Source: Agelas oroides (taxonomy: Eukaryota > Porifera > Demospongiae > Agelasida > Agelasidae). From it: 64,000 nucleotides of DNA. The notes beneath the pieces are model-generated. The model was not told where the DNA came from. It ran no database searches and saw nothing but the letters and a program-made list of their open reading frames with translations. The position numbers and the translations under genes were made by a program. Location of the stretch: the NCBI GenBank assembly GCA_949130485.1, contig OX422197.1, forward strand, positions 5,131,193 to 5,195,192, written 5' to 3'. This document shows, piece after piece, positions 9,001-14,836 of this stretch (positions are counted from its first letter, which is position 1; each line of letters opens with the position of its first letter).

Positions 9001-10777
9001 AGCTACCTGGAAGATAAGAGCAGCATCAACTTCACCAAGCGATGGAAACAGTTCAAATCAGTTGACCATATCCGCTTTGCACAGACAAAGTAAGCTGCCA
9101 GTATCCTGTTTGTATCATTCCAGGTGTGAGGGCATCACACCTGGAGCCAGGCTCTTCTTGCATGTAGAACTTTTAACAAATGGTACTTAACTGCTGAGAT
9201 GCTGCAATAATTTTGTTTTTGTGTGCTTACTGCATTGCAGAGAGATCTCAATGTATTTAAAGAAGCTACCATATAGTGCCCAATTTTTGAGGTGCATAAT
9301 CTTGTTTTTTTTGTGTATTTGTCTCAGACCACAAAAATTAAGCTTTGCGAAATTTTTCAGTGGGTAGTAAAATTGCTCAGTCAGTGGTAAGGTGAGACAA
9401 TAGCTATTCCACTTTTGCACTTTTTATTGTGGAAGTCAAGAGCAACGTGGCACTATTTCACGTTTCCAGATTTGCTGCTTTCAAAGTTTCTTCGAGCTCC
9501 ATTGCATCTGCCAAGAGGAGACGTGTAGTTGATGAGCTCCAGCAAAGAAAACCAAGAGGGCCCTAGACCAACATCACCACCCCAGAGCAAATCTTAGATG
9601 TGGAAGCGAGCAGCTGGGCATGGTGTTGTTGCAACTGTGAACTATTAGTAACAGAAAATTCATGTGGCAGCCACAAATGGACATGGCTAACTGGAATCTT
9701 CAATCTGCGAAATTTATTTCTGCGAAAATTTACAAGTGGCCAATTCGCAATCCCTCGAAAATTTGGCACTATATAATAATAGTTGGTATCGTAGTATGAA
9801 TGTGTGTCAAACCAACAAATGTTAGCTAGTGATTTCTTTGAGAGTGAGAGGTGCCAAAAGGGGGAGTAGGAGTAGTGTGTCCTGTATAACAATGAAGGTA
9901 TGCTTGCTGAAGACAGACTGCATGATTGATAGTGTGCTTTTCTGTGTGAGGACTAAAATTGCAAAACACACAGGCACAATCACATGTAGTTAAATTATGG
10001 AAGAATGGCAAAGGTTTCTTACATCCTCCTGGAGTAAGACTTATTTGTATTGATGTGAAGCTATAGAACTTACTTTCATACCGATATTGTCTCCTCCCAC
10101 AGGCAATACACTGGGAGTGGATTTGATCCAGACCCTGAGATCCTGGGCTTGTTTAGTAACTTTGAAATTCATGTATCTGATGAGGTAGGCCATTGTTCTC
10201 TGTAGGCATAAGCTGGCCAACCCTTACATGTACCTATGTGCTTTACAATTAAAGCATGAAGAATAGTGACTAACTTTACTGCTGTGTAGTACAATATGTT
10301 GATTTGGGTGCTACAGTTTCCGTCCTACTCAAGGAAAGCATTTCTGGAGTGAGTAGTAGAAGAGTAGCTACATGTGCTGATTGCGTACTGGCTTTACTCT
10401 TACCCACCTTGATGTTACAAGATGAGTAAGAGAGAAGGTGGCAGGGGCTGGAAATTGAACTCATCACCCCTTGCTTGAGCTGCCAGTACATAACAGCTAC
10501 AAGGGATGGTGTTTGCCTGGTGGTTGTGACTCAGAGCACTGGCAGCTCAGGCCAGGTGACCTCAGTTTGGGATTCCCAATAATAACATCAGGTTTTCTAT
10601 TACTCTTATTCACTTCGTAACATCCAACATGTCTGTGTGCATGCATGTACATTACTTGGTACGTGCATGTGTTCACCTTACACTGACTATTGTCCACCAT
10701 GACAGGACCTTTGGGCCATTTCAAATGAAATCAAGCCAAGTGCAAGAGCACAGAAACCACATCAAACAGCACAATAA
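1..10777 (+). CDS. RAPGEF1: RAPGEF1 (C3G) orthologue, Rap guanine-nucleotide exchange factor; 3' 17 exons, 5' end outside window
   Basis: C3G exchanges GDP for GTP on Rap1 (and related small GTPases) and is recruited by Crk-type adaptors through proline-rich motifs; this is family knowledge. Seventeen exons were placed by hand: 1-85, 1121-1245, 1417-1523, 2411-2486, 2737-2812, 2990-3071, 3402-3485, 3701-3812, 4508-4572, 4878-4971, 6525-6619, 6989-7070, 7473-7577, 7865-7962, 8958-9089, 10103-10184, 10706-10777. All introns are GT-AG, every junction keeps phase, and the sum (1572 nt) is 523 codons plus TAA. Order of domains: a proline-rich part with PPVPLKKR and PPPPPLPPKRRR (Crk SH3-type), a REM/RasGEF-N domain (exons 4-9, e.g. 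AFLLTYYTFIKPEVLISRLL), and a CDC25 catalytic domain (exons 10-17, with EEKSPQLTQFTMHFNNVS, NNFNSYLAILSAIESSPVSR and PPCIPYIGLYLQDLTFIE). The last pattern and the short basic C-terminus fit C3G better than RapGEF2/6, Epac or SOS. The start codon and the N-terminal region lie upstream. Confidence 0.88.
146..237 (+). mobile_element. MITE-like short inverted-repeat element, copy 1
   Basis: The left end CTCATTCCCAGGCCTCCCC and the right end GGGGAAGGCCTGGGAAC are near-perfect reverse complements around a core of about 55 bp containing TTTTTTGTTCTCTGGTTTGTG and CGGAAGCTGAAGAGCGGCG. Related copies or ends occur at 411, 2257, 8811, 11271, 13983 and 17096. No transposase is present, so it would be non-autonomous. 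Confidence 0.6.
411..480 (-). mobile_element. MITE-like element, copy 2, inverted orientation, truncated
   Basis: It begins with the same terminal word TTCCCAGGCCTTCCC. Its core (TCGCTCTTCCGCTTCCGTG, then TATTATACTGAACAC) is the reverse complement of the core at 13983-14070. The second terminal repeat is missing. Confidence 0.55.
858..1114 (+). repeat. Pyrimidine-rich tandem repeat (CACCTCCCCCCT-like, 12 bp) before an acceptor
   Basis: A degenerate array of CACCTCCCC/CTCATCTCCCC units of about 12 bp, almost free of G on the sense strand. It stops just before the CACAG acceptor at 1120, so it forms an expanded polypyrimidine tract. Confidence 0.8.
1121..1245 (+). CDS. RAPGEF1: RAPGEF1 exon b with Crk-SH3-type proline motif
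   Basis: Acceptor CCCACAG, donor GTTAGC (weak, non-consensus +3/+4). The frame is set by the two leading bases completing the Val codon from exon a. It encodes EEPPPPPLPPKRRRARP; the P-x-L-P-x-K/R core is the class of ligand bound by the Crk N-terminal SH3 domain in vertebrate C3G. Confidence 0.75.
1300..1337 (+). repeat. (CCCT)n microsatellite in intron
   Basis: About nine CCCT units on the sense strand within the intron between exons b and c, followed by a T/C-rich stretch and a short (CA)n run at about 1396-1414. Confidence 0.8.
1417..1523 (+). CDS. RAPGEF1: RAPGEF1 exon c (Ser-rich linker)
   Basis: Acceptor CACACAAG follows a (CA)n run, which is unusual; donor GTGAGT is strong. It encodes a linker ending DTSLSSNHSASSEDMFA, of low complexity and without a domain. 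The phase-2 end joins to exon d. Confidence 0.65.
1524..2410 (+). other. RAPGEF1 intron with one MITE-like copy
   Basis: AT-rich intron without a recognisable exon. A short reading frame at 1658-1897 has no family signature. It holds an inverted-repeat element at 2257-2331. Confidence 0.6.
2257..2331. mobile_element. MITE-like inverted-repeat element, copy 3
   Basis: The ends TAGCCTTGTTCCGGGCCTC and GAGGCTGGGAACAAGGCTA are imperfect reverse complements, related to the TAGCCTCGTTCCCAGGCC ends seen elsewhere. The 37-bp middle is unlike copy 1, so only the termini are shared. Confidence 0.6.
2411..2486 (+). CDS. RAPGEF1: RAPGEF1 exon d, start of REM domain
   Basis: Acceptor TTCCTTAG, donor GTTGGT. 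It encodes EDAEDGEVSYLECEEASG and then YLIFNRE, the acidic lead-in of the RasGEF-N domain. Confidence 0.85.
2737..2812 (+). CDS. RAPGEF1: RAPGEF1 exon e, REM domain
   Basis: Acceptor TTTCCAG, donor GTACAT. It encodes EGGGYTLRGGPIDALIAYAA. The RGG-x-x-x-ALI pattern is typical of RasGEF-N starts. Confidence 0.88.
2990..3071 (+). CDS. RAPGEF1: RAPGEF1 exon f, REM domain
   Basis: Acceptor CTCCAG, donor GTGAGT. It encodes SEAFLLTYYTFIKPEVLISR, the hallmark F-L-x-T-Y-x-x-F helix of RasGEF-N. Confidence 0.92.
3072..3401 (+). repeat. Intron almost filled by a C/T-rich tract
   Basis: After the donor, from about 3116 to 3390, the sense strand is nearly all C and T with short irregular CCCTCT words, ending at acceptor CACCAG. 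There is no exon inside. Confidence 0.75.
3402..3485 (+). CDS. RAPGEF1: RAPGEF1 exon g, REM domain
   Basis: Acceptor CACCAG, donor GTGAGT. It encodes LDFFYKQQNSAVWTATTSLL and then VRVLTGL, matching the REM core between two family blocks. Confidence 0.85.
3542..3698 (+). repeat. C/T-rich intron tract before exon h
   Basis: A sense-strand pyrimidine stretch with repeated CTCCCTCTCCTCTCTTCATC words, leading to acceptor CATCAG at 3700. Confidence 0.75.
3701..3812 (+). CDS. RAPGEF1: RAPGEF1 exon h, REM domain
   Basis: Acceptor CATCAG, donor GTGATT. It encodes KEAEVKLINMIHQMLSDGNL and then KFAQLLRNALVDK, the C-terminal helices of the REM module. Confidence 0.9.
3813..4507 (+). other. RAPGEF1 intron, no further feature seen
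   Basis: AT-rich sequence with short reading frames only. No repeat family of this window and no extra exon was recognised. Confidence 0.6.
4508..4572 (+). CDS. RAPGEF1: RAPGEF1 exon i, linker between REM and catalytic domain
   Basis: Acceptor CTCACAG, donor GTAAGG. It encodes LNQLIPDRRASIPLGKAMSS. Phase 2 at the end joins exon j. Confidence 0.8.
4573..4877 (+). other. RAPGEF1 intron, nothing else recognised
   Basis: Contains a short (CA)n run at about 4621-4635; otherwise unremarkable. Confidence 0.6.
4878..4971 (+). CDS. RAPGEF1: RAPGEF1 exon j, start of CDC25 catalytic domain
   Basis: Acceptor CCCTCAG, donor GTAAGA. It encodes LLDFQPDDVAKQMTILDNEL and then FQKVD. The D-x-x-x-x-A-x-Q-x-T-x-x-D-x-x-L-F pattern is the first structurally conserved region of Ras-family GEFs. 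Confidence 0.93.
5010..6014 (+). repeat. 20-copy minisatellite, units of 49/50 bp, in RAPGEF1 intron
   Basis: Units contain TGTACATGTACATTGG, a TATCATGGGCCGTGG segment and ACGGTGTGCACCAAGG. Units with CACCAAGG are 50 bp and units with CACCAGG are 49 bp. I count 20 occurrences of the TTGGTATCA word. Variable sites include CATGGGC/CACGGGC/CACAGGC and CCGTGG/CTGTGG. Each unit holds the palindromes TGTACATGTACA and GTGCAC. Long ORFs across it in several frames on both strands are by-products. Confidence 0.93.
6016..6523 (+). repeat. About 0.5 kb homopyrimidine (CCCTCCCT-type) tract ending at a splice acceptor
   Basis: Bases 6091-6394 are 304 consecutive C/T with no purine, made of CCCCTCCCT and CCCTTTCCTCCCT units. 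Further nearly pure runs on both sides end in TTCTCCCAG at 6524. The mirror-like pyrimidine sequence has triplex (H-DNA) potential. Confidence 0.92.
6525..6619 (+). CDS. RAPGEF1: RAPGEF1 exon k, CDC25 catalytic domain
   Basis: Acceptor TCTCCCAG, donor GTAGGG. It encodes VAEMLYWAAEQSEEKSPQLT and then QFTMHFNNVSQW. The SP-x-LT-x-F-x-x-HFN-x-x-S-x-W block is the most conserved GEF signature and here is C3G-like. Confidence 0.95.
6838..6925. repeat. Foldback (inverted-repeat) element of about 88 bp in intron
   Basis: The left arm ATTGGGTGTACTACCTATACT (written here as ATTGGGTGTAC + TACCTATACT) and the right arm 6905-6925 (AGTATAGGTAG + TATATCCAAT) pair with about two mismatches over 21 bp. The interior is rich in TATACT/AGTATA. 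It could be a small MITE. Confidence 0.6.
6989..7070 (+). CDS. RAPGEF1: RAPGEF1 exon l, CDC25 catalytic domain
   Basis: Acceptor TCCTCCAG, donor GTACAA. It encodes KTMDMRTRVKLMLHFISIMK, the helix with x-x-R-x-x-L-x-x-F-I-x-I-x-K that precedes the NNFNS block. Confidence 0.88.
7071..7472 (+). other. RAPGEF1 intron, nothing else recognised
   Basis: AT-rich; no repeat element or exon signature noted. Confidence 0.6.
7473..7577 (+). CDS. RAPGEF1: RAPGEF1 exon m, CDC25 catalytic domain
   Basis: Acceptor CTCTACAG, donor GTATGC. It encodes CLRERYNNFNSYLAILSAIE and then SSPVSRLDWPDRVIK. L-x-x-x-x-N-FNS-x-x-A-I-x-S-A-x-x-S-x-P-I/V-x-R-L is the signature of the catalytic helical hairpin region. Confidence 0.95.
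7865..7962 (+). CDS. RAPGEF1: RAPGEF1 exon n, CDC25 catalytic domain
   Basis: Acceptor TATCCAG, donor GTAAGT. It encodes DNRGSFKNYREAFAQAKPPC and then IPY. N/S-F-x-x-Y-R is followed by the PPCIPY motif that leads to the GLYLQDL block. Confidence 0.94.
7963..8957 (+). other. RAPGEF1 intron with a perfect 38-bp hairpin
   Basis: No exon signature. The only structured element seen is the hairpin at 8811-8848. Confidence 0.6.
8811..8848. mobile_element. Solo foldback made only of two MITE termini
   Basis: Two perfect 18-bp arms, AGCCTCATTCCCAGGCCA and TGGCCTGGGAATGAGGCT, separated by TG. The arm sequence equals the terminal repeat of the MITE-like family at 146, 2257 and 13983, with no core left. 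Confidence 0.75.
8958..9089 (+). CDS. RAPGEF1: RAPGEF1 exon o, CDC25 catalytic domain
   Basis: Acceptor CTGTGCAG, donor GTAAGC. It encodes IGLYLQDLTFIEMQPSYLED, then INFTKRWKQFKSVDHIRFAQ. The YLQDLTFI-E and INF-x-KRW-x-QF blocks are diagnostic of Rap-type GEFs. Confidence 0.95.
9090..10102 (+). other. RAPGEF1 intron with a small hairpin
   Basis: A 10-bp-arm hairpin (CCAGGTGTGA / TCACACCTGG) lies at 9120-9144. Otherwise no gene, no known repeat of this window and no exon was recognised. Confidence 0.6.
10103..10184 (+). CDS. RAPGEF1: RAPGEF1 exon p, end of CDC25 domain
   Basis: Acceptor CCCACAG, donor GTAGGC. It encodes DPDPEILGLFSNFEIHVSDE, the last helix of the catalytic domain. Confidence 0.9.
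10439..10503 (-). mobile_element. tRNA-derived SINE-like head, minus copy
   Basis: On the minus strand it reads GTACTGGCAGCTCAAGCAAG followed by a GTTCAATTTCC B-box-like word. It resembles the plus copy at 10521-10580 and lies head-to-head with it. No poly(A) or tail was identified. Confidence 0.4.
10521..10580 (+). mobile_element. tRNA-derived SINE-like head, plus copy
   Basis: It contains GACTCAGAGCACTGGCAG, then CTCAGGCCAGGTGACC and GTTTGGGATTCCC. This reads like a degenerate tRNA body (A-box/anticodon-arm/B-box order) as in tRNA-derived SINEs, but the cloverleaf is not complete enough to call a tRNA. Confidence 0.4.
10706..10777 (+). CDS. RAPGEF1: RAPGEF1 terminal exon with stop
   Basis: Acceptor CATGACAG. 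It encodes DLWAISNEIKPSARAQKPHQ and then TAQ, stop TAA at 10775. The LW-x-x-S-x-x-IKP tail is the C3G C-terminus. No canonical AATAAA was found close downstream; the 3' UTR end is unknown. Confidence 0.88.
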   Translation, partial: DLWAISNEIKPSARAQKPHQTAQ

Positions 10778-11270
10778 GAATTTGTAATGTCCTCCACTTT
10801 TTGTCATTTCTCATGAAAGTTCTGTATGTGCACCTTTTTCACTTGAATTCAGTGTTGTAAACTGCTAATGTTGTCACTGTGTGTGCATCATGGAGAAATT
10901 GGTTTAAGTCTGTGCATTCAACAATGTGAATTATATAATTATTATCTGACAAAATGTTTGTACATCCAGTTAAATGAATTTGGGTAATTGCAATGGTATG
11001 CCTATGTCCAGTCACTACCAGCTGGTTACCAGACTGTCTGTGCAGGAGTCTCCTCCCATTTTCCCACTTCTCTACTTTCCCAACTATGTTCCCTTCCACC
11101 ACTTTAGCAATAATCACTGTATATAACAGACTCAATAGCCTTCTGAATCCATAGAGTTGCCAGGGGGGAAAAATTATTATTTGTATGCTGGGAAATCACT
11201 GAGAGCTTGTTGGATACTTCCCCACATATCTTAGATTTCATTTCACTACTTTCAGTTTTAGGGGGTGGGG

Positions 11271-11288
11271 TAGCCTCATACGAGGCTA
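11271..11288. mobile_element. Minimal MITE-terminus palindrome
   Basis: TAGCCTCATACGAGGCTA: two 7-bp arms identical to the outer end (TAGCCTC/GAGGCTA) of the MITE-like family at 13981 and 17096. Too short to be sure of its origin. Confidence 0.4.
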
Positions 11289-11641
11289 GGGTCAAAATAC
11301 TTACGCTCCAGTGGTTGCTAAGTTGTATGCTCTGGACTTCCTGCATGTTCTGTGTTTGTAAGAGTGGCTGTGGAGACTGGCTGATACAATTCATAATAGT
11401 CCTTCTTTTTCAATATTAGTACAATTCATGTAACTTCATTTTCTGTGTTATAGGCTTGATGAAGATTTCCAAAGTGAAGTTTGCTCAATATTGTAACTGT
11501 ATCAGATCTAGAACTATTCCTTCCAGCAGATATCTGCATGGGAACAGAGACGATAGGTTGAGTCCATATACATGACTGGAACCACACTAGATTTATCTCA
11601 AGCTTTTCAGAAATAATTATTTGTAAACTGCACACATATAT

Positions 11642-11864
11642 AAGGGAATTGTCATTTCAACAAGTCATTTGTTATCTGAGTTTCAGCAAGTAGTCTGGCA
11701 CTTGTGATGCAAATGGGTAAATGTTAGGCTTCAAGGAAAAGGTGATTGCTGTAATGTGTTTTGGATTCTTAACCAATCTGTTCACAGAATTAACTATCCA
11801 TGCATATATGTTTACTCTCCTGAAACTCAGATAGCAAATGGCTTGTTGAAATGACAATTTCCTT
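11642..11864. mobile_element. MITE, about 220 bp, with terminal inverted repeats of about 45 bp
   Basis: The left end (AAGGGAATTGTCATTTCAAC, continuing to GTTTCAG at about 11686) is the reverse complement of the right end 11820-11864 (CTGAAACTCAGATAGC to AATGACAATTTCCTT), with about four differences over 45 bp. The core of about 130 bp has no ORF. I could not define a clear target-site duplication. Confidence 0.75.
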
Positions 11865-11945
11865 GTCCATTGAAAAGCTGATTACAGGTTTACAACACAA
11901 GGAACTAACTATAAACACACCAACAGCAGTCCTAGCTGCATGTAT

Positions 11946-13931
11946 TCAGTATTCAGTTTCATTGTCACTGCTGTTGTCAGAGGAACACCTGCTATTTTCT
12001 GCTTTACCAGCAGCAACTGGGTCTTCACAATTGTATTGCTCGGGGTTGGAAAGCCTGTGTGGAAGAGAGCCCTCATCATTCACACCTTGTAACTGCAAAA
12101 AAGGTTGATGCTGGACACAGCCTTGAATCTTCCTGATCATGTTGCGTCCAATCTTTGTTCGAGAACACACCAAATGAAGGGTGACGGCAGTTATGTAAAG
12201 TAGAGGCGATACTGCAACTACACCCATAGCAACTTTTGATGAAGTCTTGTATCTGTGATCTTTCATGGATGCTATATCCACACACATCAAAGTACAATAG
12301 TACAGGGCCAGTATGAGAATAAACACTGTGTCCACAATGTTATAAACCGCAAATTCTGCTTTATATGGTTGAATTATGGCAATCAGCATGGCAAATACTA
12401 TCAGTATAAACAGACAAACTGCATAGCCCAACGCATCGAGAGTAAGTGCAAAGACAAAAAAGGATATAATGCGAATAATTAAATAAAGAGCTCCAAAGTA
12501 CCGGCAATCACGTGTTCCATTAGTTCCGTCTTTGTAGCAGCCCTGAAATGCATCCATGAATATATGAAGAGCATGACACCTTAAGCCACAGCAACCAAGA
12601 CAACGCTGAAAACACCGCATTGGGTTAAGTAGCAGAAGCACAATTGGGAAAATCACAAAGATTAATAAAAGAACCAAAGCAAGAACAGCATATGGGAGAT
12701 GCTCCTTACCAAAATAAGCAATTCATGCATCATAATATAAAATTTGACTTAACAAGCTTCCATTTATGTTGCGGACTTCAGTTGGAGTGAGAAGGTCAAA
12801 GGACACACTCAGAAACTTAAAATTTGAGAGGAGAAGAAAGGTGGCAAATACTTCAATGACAGATGTCTTTATATCCCACTGCTTTCGAAAGTGAATAAAG
12901 AACCTACGAAATGGCTTCCAAAGGCACACAAGGAGTCTGAAGTTGTGAGCATGAAGCTCAATTAGCACATAAGAAACAACAATTAAAAGTAGAGGATAGC
13001 ATGCAATGGCATAGTCTAGTGCTAGGGCTTGTAAGGTATTCACCTCAAGACAAATGTGTGGAATGAGAGTACGAAAGAAATCCAAATTCCAGATACCATA
13101 CAGAGCTGCTATGGTTCGTACTAATGTTCCAATCCTTGGATGATTGGTTACTGCAACTAAAAGAACACGCACATTAACAGGAATTGCGATGTTCTGACTA
13201 AAATTAACAAAAGCATATAGTTGAGGTGAGGTAGCACTAACCCTGCAGCATAAGATGATGACATAGAAAACTGTGAGGGGGACAAATGCTGCGGTGACAT
13301 ACTTGACCCAGTTGTAGTGGCTATCAGTACAGTTAAAGCACTGTAAATCATACGAGTAAACTAGTGGACTGTATCCTTCCTCACAAGATCCACACAATTG
13401 TCCACCTCTATGAAACTGCCCACACATTGCACTGTTAAGGTCTTCAACATGGTGTGGTAAGGGGTGGTAGAGCATGTCATGGTGACCTTTTGGTATGTTT
13501 TCACAGTTATAGAAGCAGGGACCTGCAGTAGATTCATTGTATGTCATGCAGTAGCAACCAAGTATGGCAGACTCTTGCAGTGTTTCGTTACATTTGACAG
13601 CACCATGAATACTTTCCCCACATCTGCAAGTATCATTAGATGATGGATCGGGAAAGAACCAAGGTGGACAAGAAAGACTGCTGGGCTGGACTTCATGAGA
13701 AGCTGCTGCAGATACTTCAAAAGGTAGAACATCGATGGTGGAGTTGTGTTTCCTAGCACCAGCTATAGCTAGTTCCAAACTACCACAAGGCAGGTCCAGT
13801 CCTCTTCTCCAACAACTGCTATCCAGTGTCCCATTCTTTATGTCAACATAGATGACTGGTTTTTCTGTACTCAATTTTACTTCAGTACAAAGCAGTAAAG
13901 TAGCTAGTGCTATAGACTTAACAAAATACAT
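11946..13931 (-). pseudogene. Cys-rich multi-pass membrane protein gene interrupted by one in-frame TGA
   Basis: The ATG at 13931 begins a signal peptide (MYFVKSIALATLLLC). It is followed by a Cys-rich ectodomain (residues about 40-205) with a CPPWFFPDPSSNDTCRCG block and CGQFHRGGQLCGSCEEGYSP, with several N-glycosylation sequons. Membrane segments lie at about 211-229, 303-325 and 358-381. Codon 403 is TGA (12723-12725). The same frame then continues without a break to the stop at 11946: IAYFGKEHLPYAVLALVLLL and then five more hydrophobic segments, ending in an acidic/Ser-rich tail (SSDNSSDNETEY). I recognise the layout (Cys-rich ectodomain, GxxCGxCxxGY motif, polytopic C-terminus) as a large uncharacterised family seen in sponges; its function is unknown. 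The single stop, with no frameshift over 243 further codons, suggests a recent nonsense mutation, an allele or an error. The N-terminal region looks short for the family. Readthrough is also possible. Confidence 0.72.
12723..12725 (-). other. In-frame TGA splitting the membrane-protein gene
   Basis: Minus-strand codons read TAT GAT GCA TGA ATT GCT TAT TTT GGT. The frame is open for 402 codons before and 259 codons after. The second half has no good ATG near its beginning. Confidence 0.85.
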
Positions 13932-14135
13932 GGTTGAAATCTATTGGTAGGGATGTTAGTAGTCTCGCGTGACCACACCCTAGCCTCGTTCCCAGGCCTC
14001 CCCAGTTTTTTTGTTCTTCGGTTTGCGTTCAGTATAATACACGGAAGCGGAAGAGCGGCGAAAAACGGCCCACAATAAATACAAAGCACCAAAGTAGCTA
14101 GTGCTACAGACTTCATAAAGTATATGGTTGAGATT
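13885..14135 (-). repeat. Partial duplication of the membrane gene's 5' end, with a MITE between the copies
   Basis: The stretch 13885-13940 (start codon and first signal-peptide codons) resembles 14078-14135 at roughly four of five positions. Shared words include AAAGTAGCTAGTGCTA. In the distal copy the original ATG position reads ATA. The copies are separated by the element at 13981-14070. Confidence 0.65.
13981..14070 (+). mobile_element. MITE-like element, copy 4, right end degraded
   Basis: It starts TAGCCTCGTTCCCAGGCC and its core has TTCGGTTTGCGTTCAG and CACGGAAGCGGAAGAGCGGC, as in copies 1 and 2. The right terminal repeat is lost. It lies in the 5' flank of the membrane-protein gene. 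Confidence 0.65.
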
Positions 14136-14157
14136 TTTATGTAGAAAAAAATAATAA

Positions 14158-14184
14158 TAAATATATATATATATATATATATAT
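14158..14184. repeat. (TA)n microsatellite
   Basis: About 12 TA units after an AAT-rich stretch. Confidence 0.85.
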
Positions 14185-14325
14185 AATTATATCACTGCAA
14201 AAACTACTTGGTTAAAATGACCACGAGTGCAGCCTGCAGTTTCAGGGTTCATTGAACAGGTGGGTAGTATGATTAAAGGAATTCCAAAACACAATAATTA
14301 TCATTCACCAACCCCCTCACAATCT

Positions 14326-14480
14326 AGCTTCAAAGAGCTATATAGCACAGACACTTGTCTGCTAGCCAACATACAGTATCAGTTTATATGGATCTAGCCG
14401 TTCAGAACAGGATAATAGCCAGCAGATGGATGCATATGAACTGGTATAGACAAGTGTCTGTGCTAGCTCTTTGAAGCTTG
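14326..14480. mobile_element. Foldback element of about 155 bp (MITE-like long hairpin)
   Basis: Left arm 14326-14360 (AGCTTCAAAGAGCTA, TATAGCACAGACACTTGTCT) pairs with right arm 14449-14479 (AGACAAGTGTCTGTGC, TAGCTCTTTGAAGCT) except for a 4-bp TATA insertion. Inner parts also pair (GTATCAGTTTATATGGATC with GATGCATATGAACTGGTAT), so nearly the whole element folds on itself. Confidence 0.7.
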
Positions 14481-14737
14481 ATGAATATATCAGAGAGTCG
14501 GTAGACTCTCTATGTAGGGATGGCGCCGACGCGCAATATAATTATGCAATACTGCAAAAGCCGTATAACTTGACCACAAATGCGCTAAAAGCTTATTTAA
14601 GCGCCCAGGTTTCCTCTTTGAGTGCCTTTGTGATCAGCAAGACTCATATAAGTGGCCAAAAGCCACGCGGAAGACAGATAAACACAGAAGTGTGCGGTAG
14701 CGAAAGTGCCATTTTTCTCTTTCTTTCTTTCTTAATT

Positions 14738-14738
<1 letters not shown>

Positions 14739-14832
<94 letters not shown>
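14739..14832 (+). repeat. (CT)n microsatellite, left flank of retrotransposon
   Basis: 94 nt of CT repeats with one TTT interruption at about 14764, preceded by TTTCTTTC-type sequence. Confidence 0.95.

Positions 14833-14836
<4 letters not shown>

Larger units (their letters stand above)
10778..11945. other. Intergenic region between two convergent genes
   Basis: It holds the RAPGEF1 3' UTR and the 3' end of the minus-strand membrane-protein gene. Inside are an 18-bp palindrome at 11271-11288 and an inverted-repeat element at 11642-11864. No gene is seen. Confidence 0.6.

Noticed and set aside
10521..10580. Functional tRNA gene
   Set aside because: The stems do not all pair and the B-box is degenerate; a SINE-derived fragment is more likely.
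14326..14480. microRNA precursor
   Set aside because: The hairpin is long and symmetric to its very ends, like a transposon foldback; sequence alone gives no sign of Drosha/Dicer processing.
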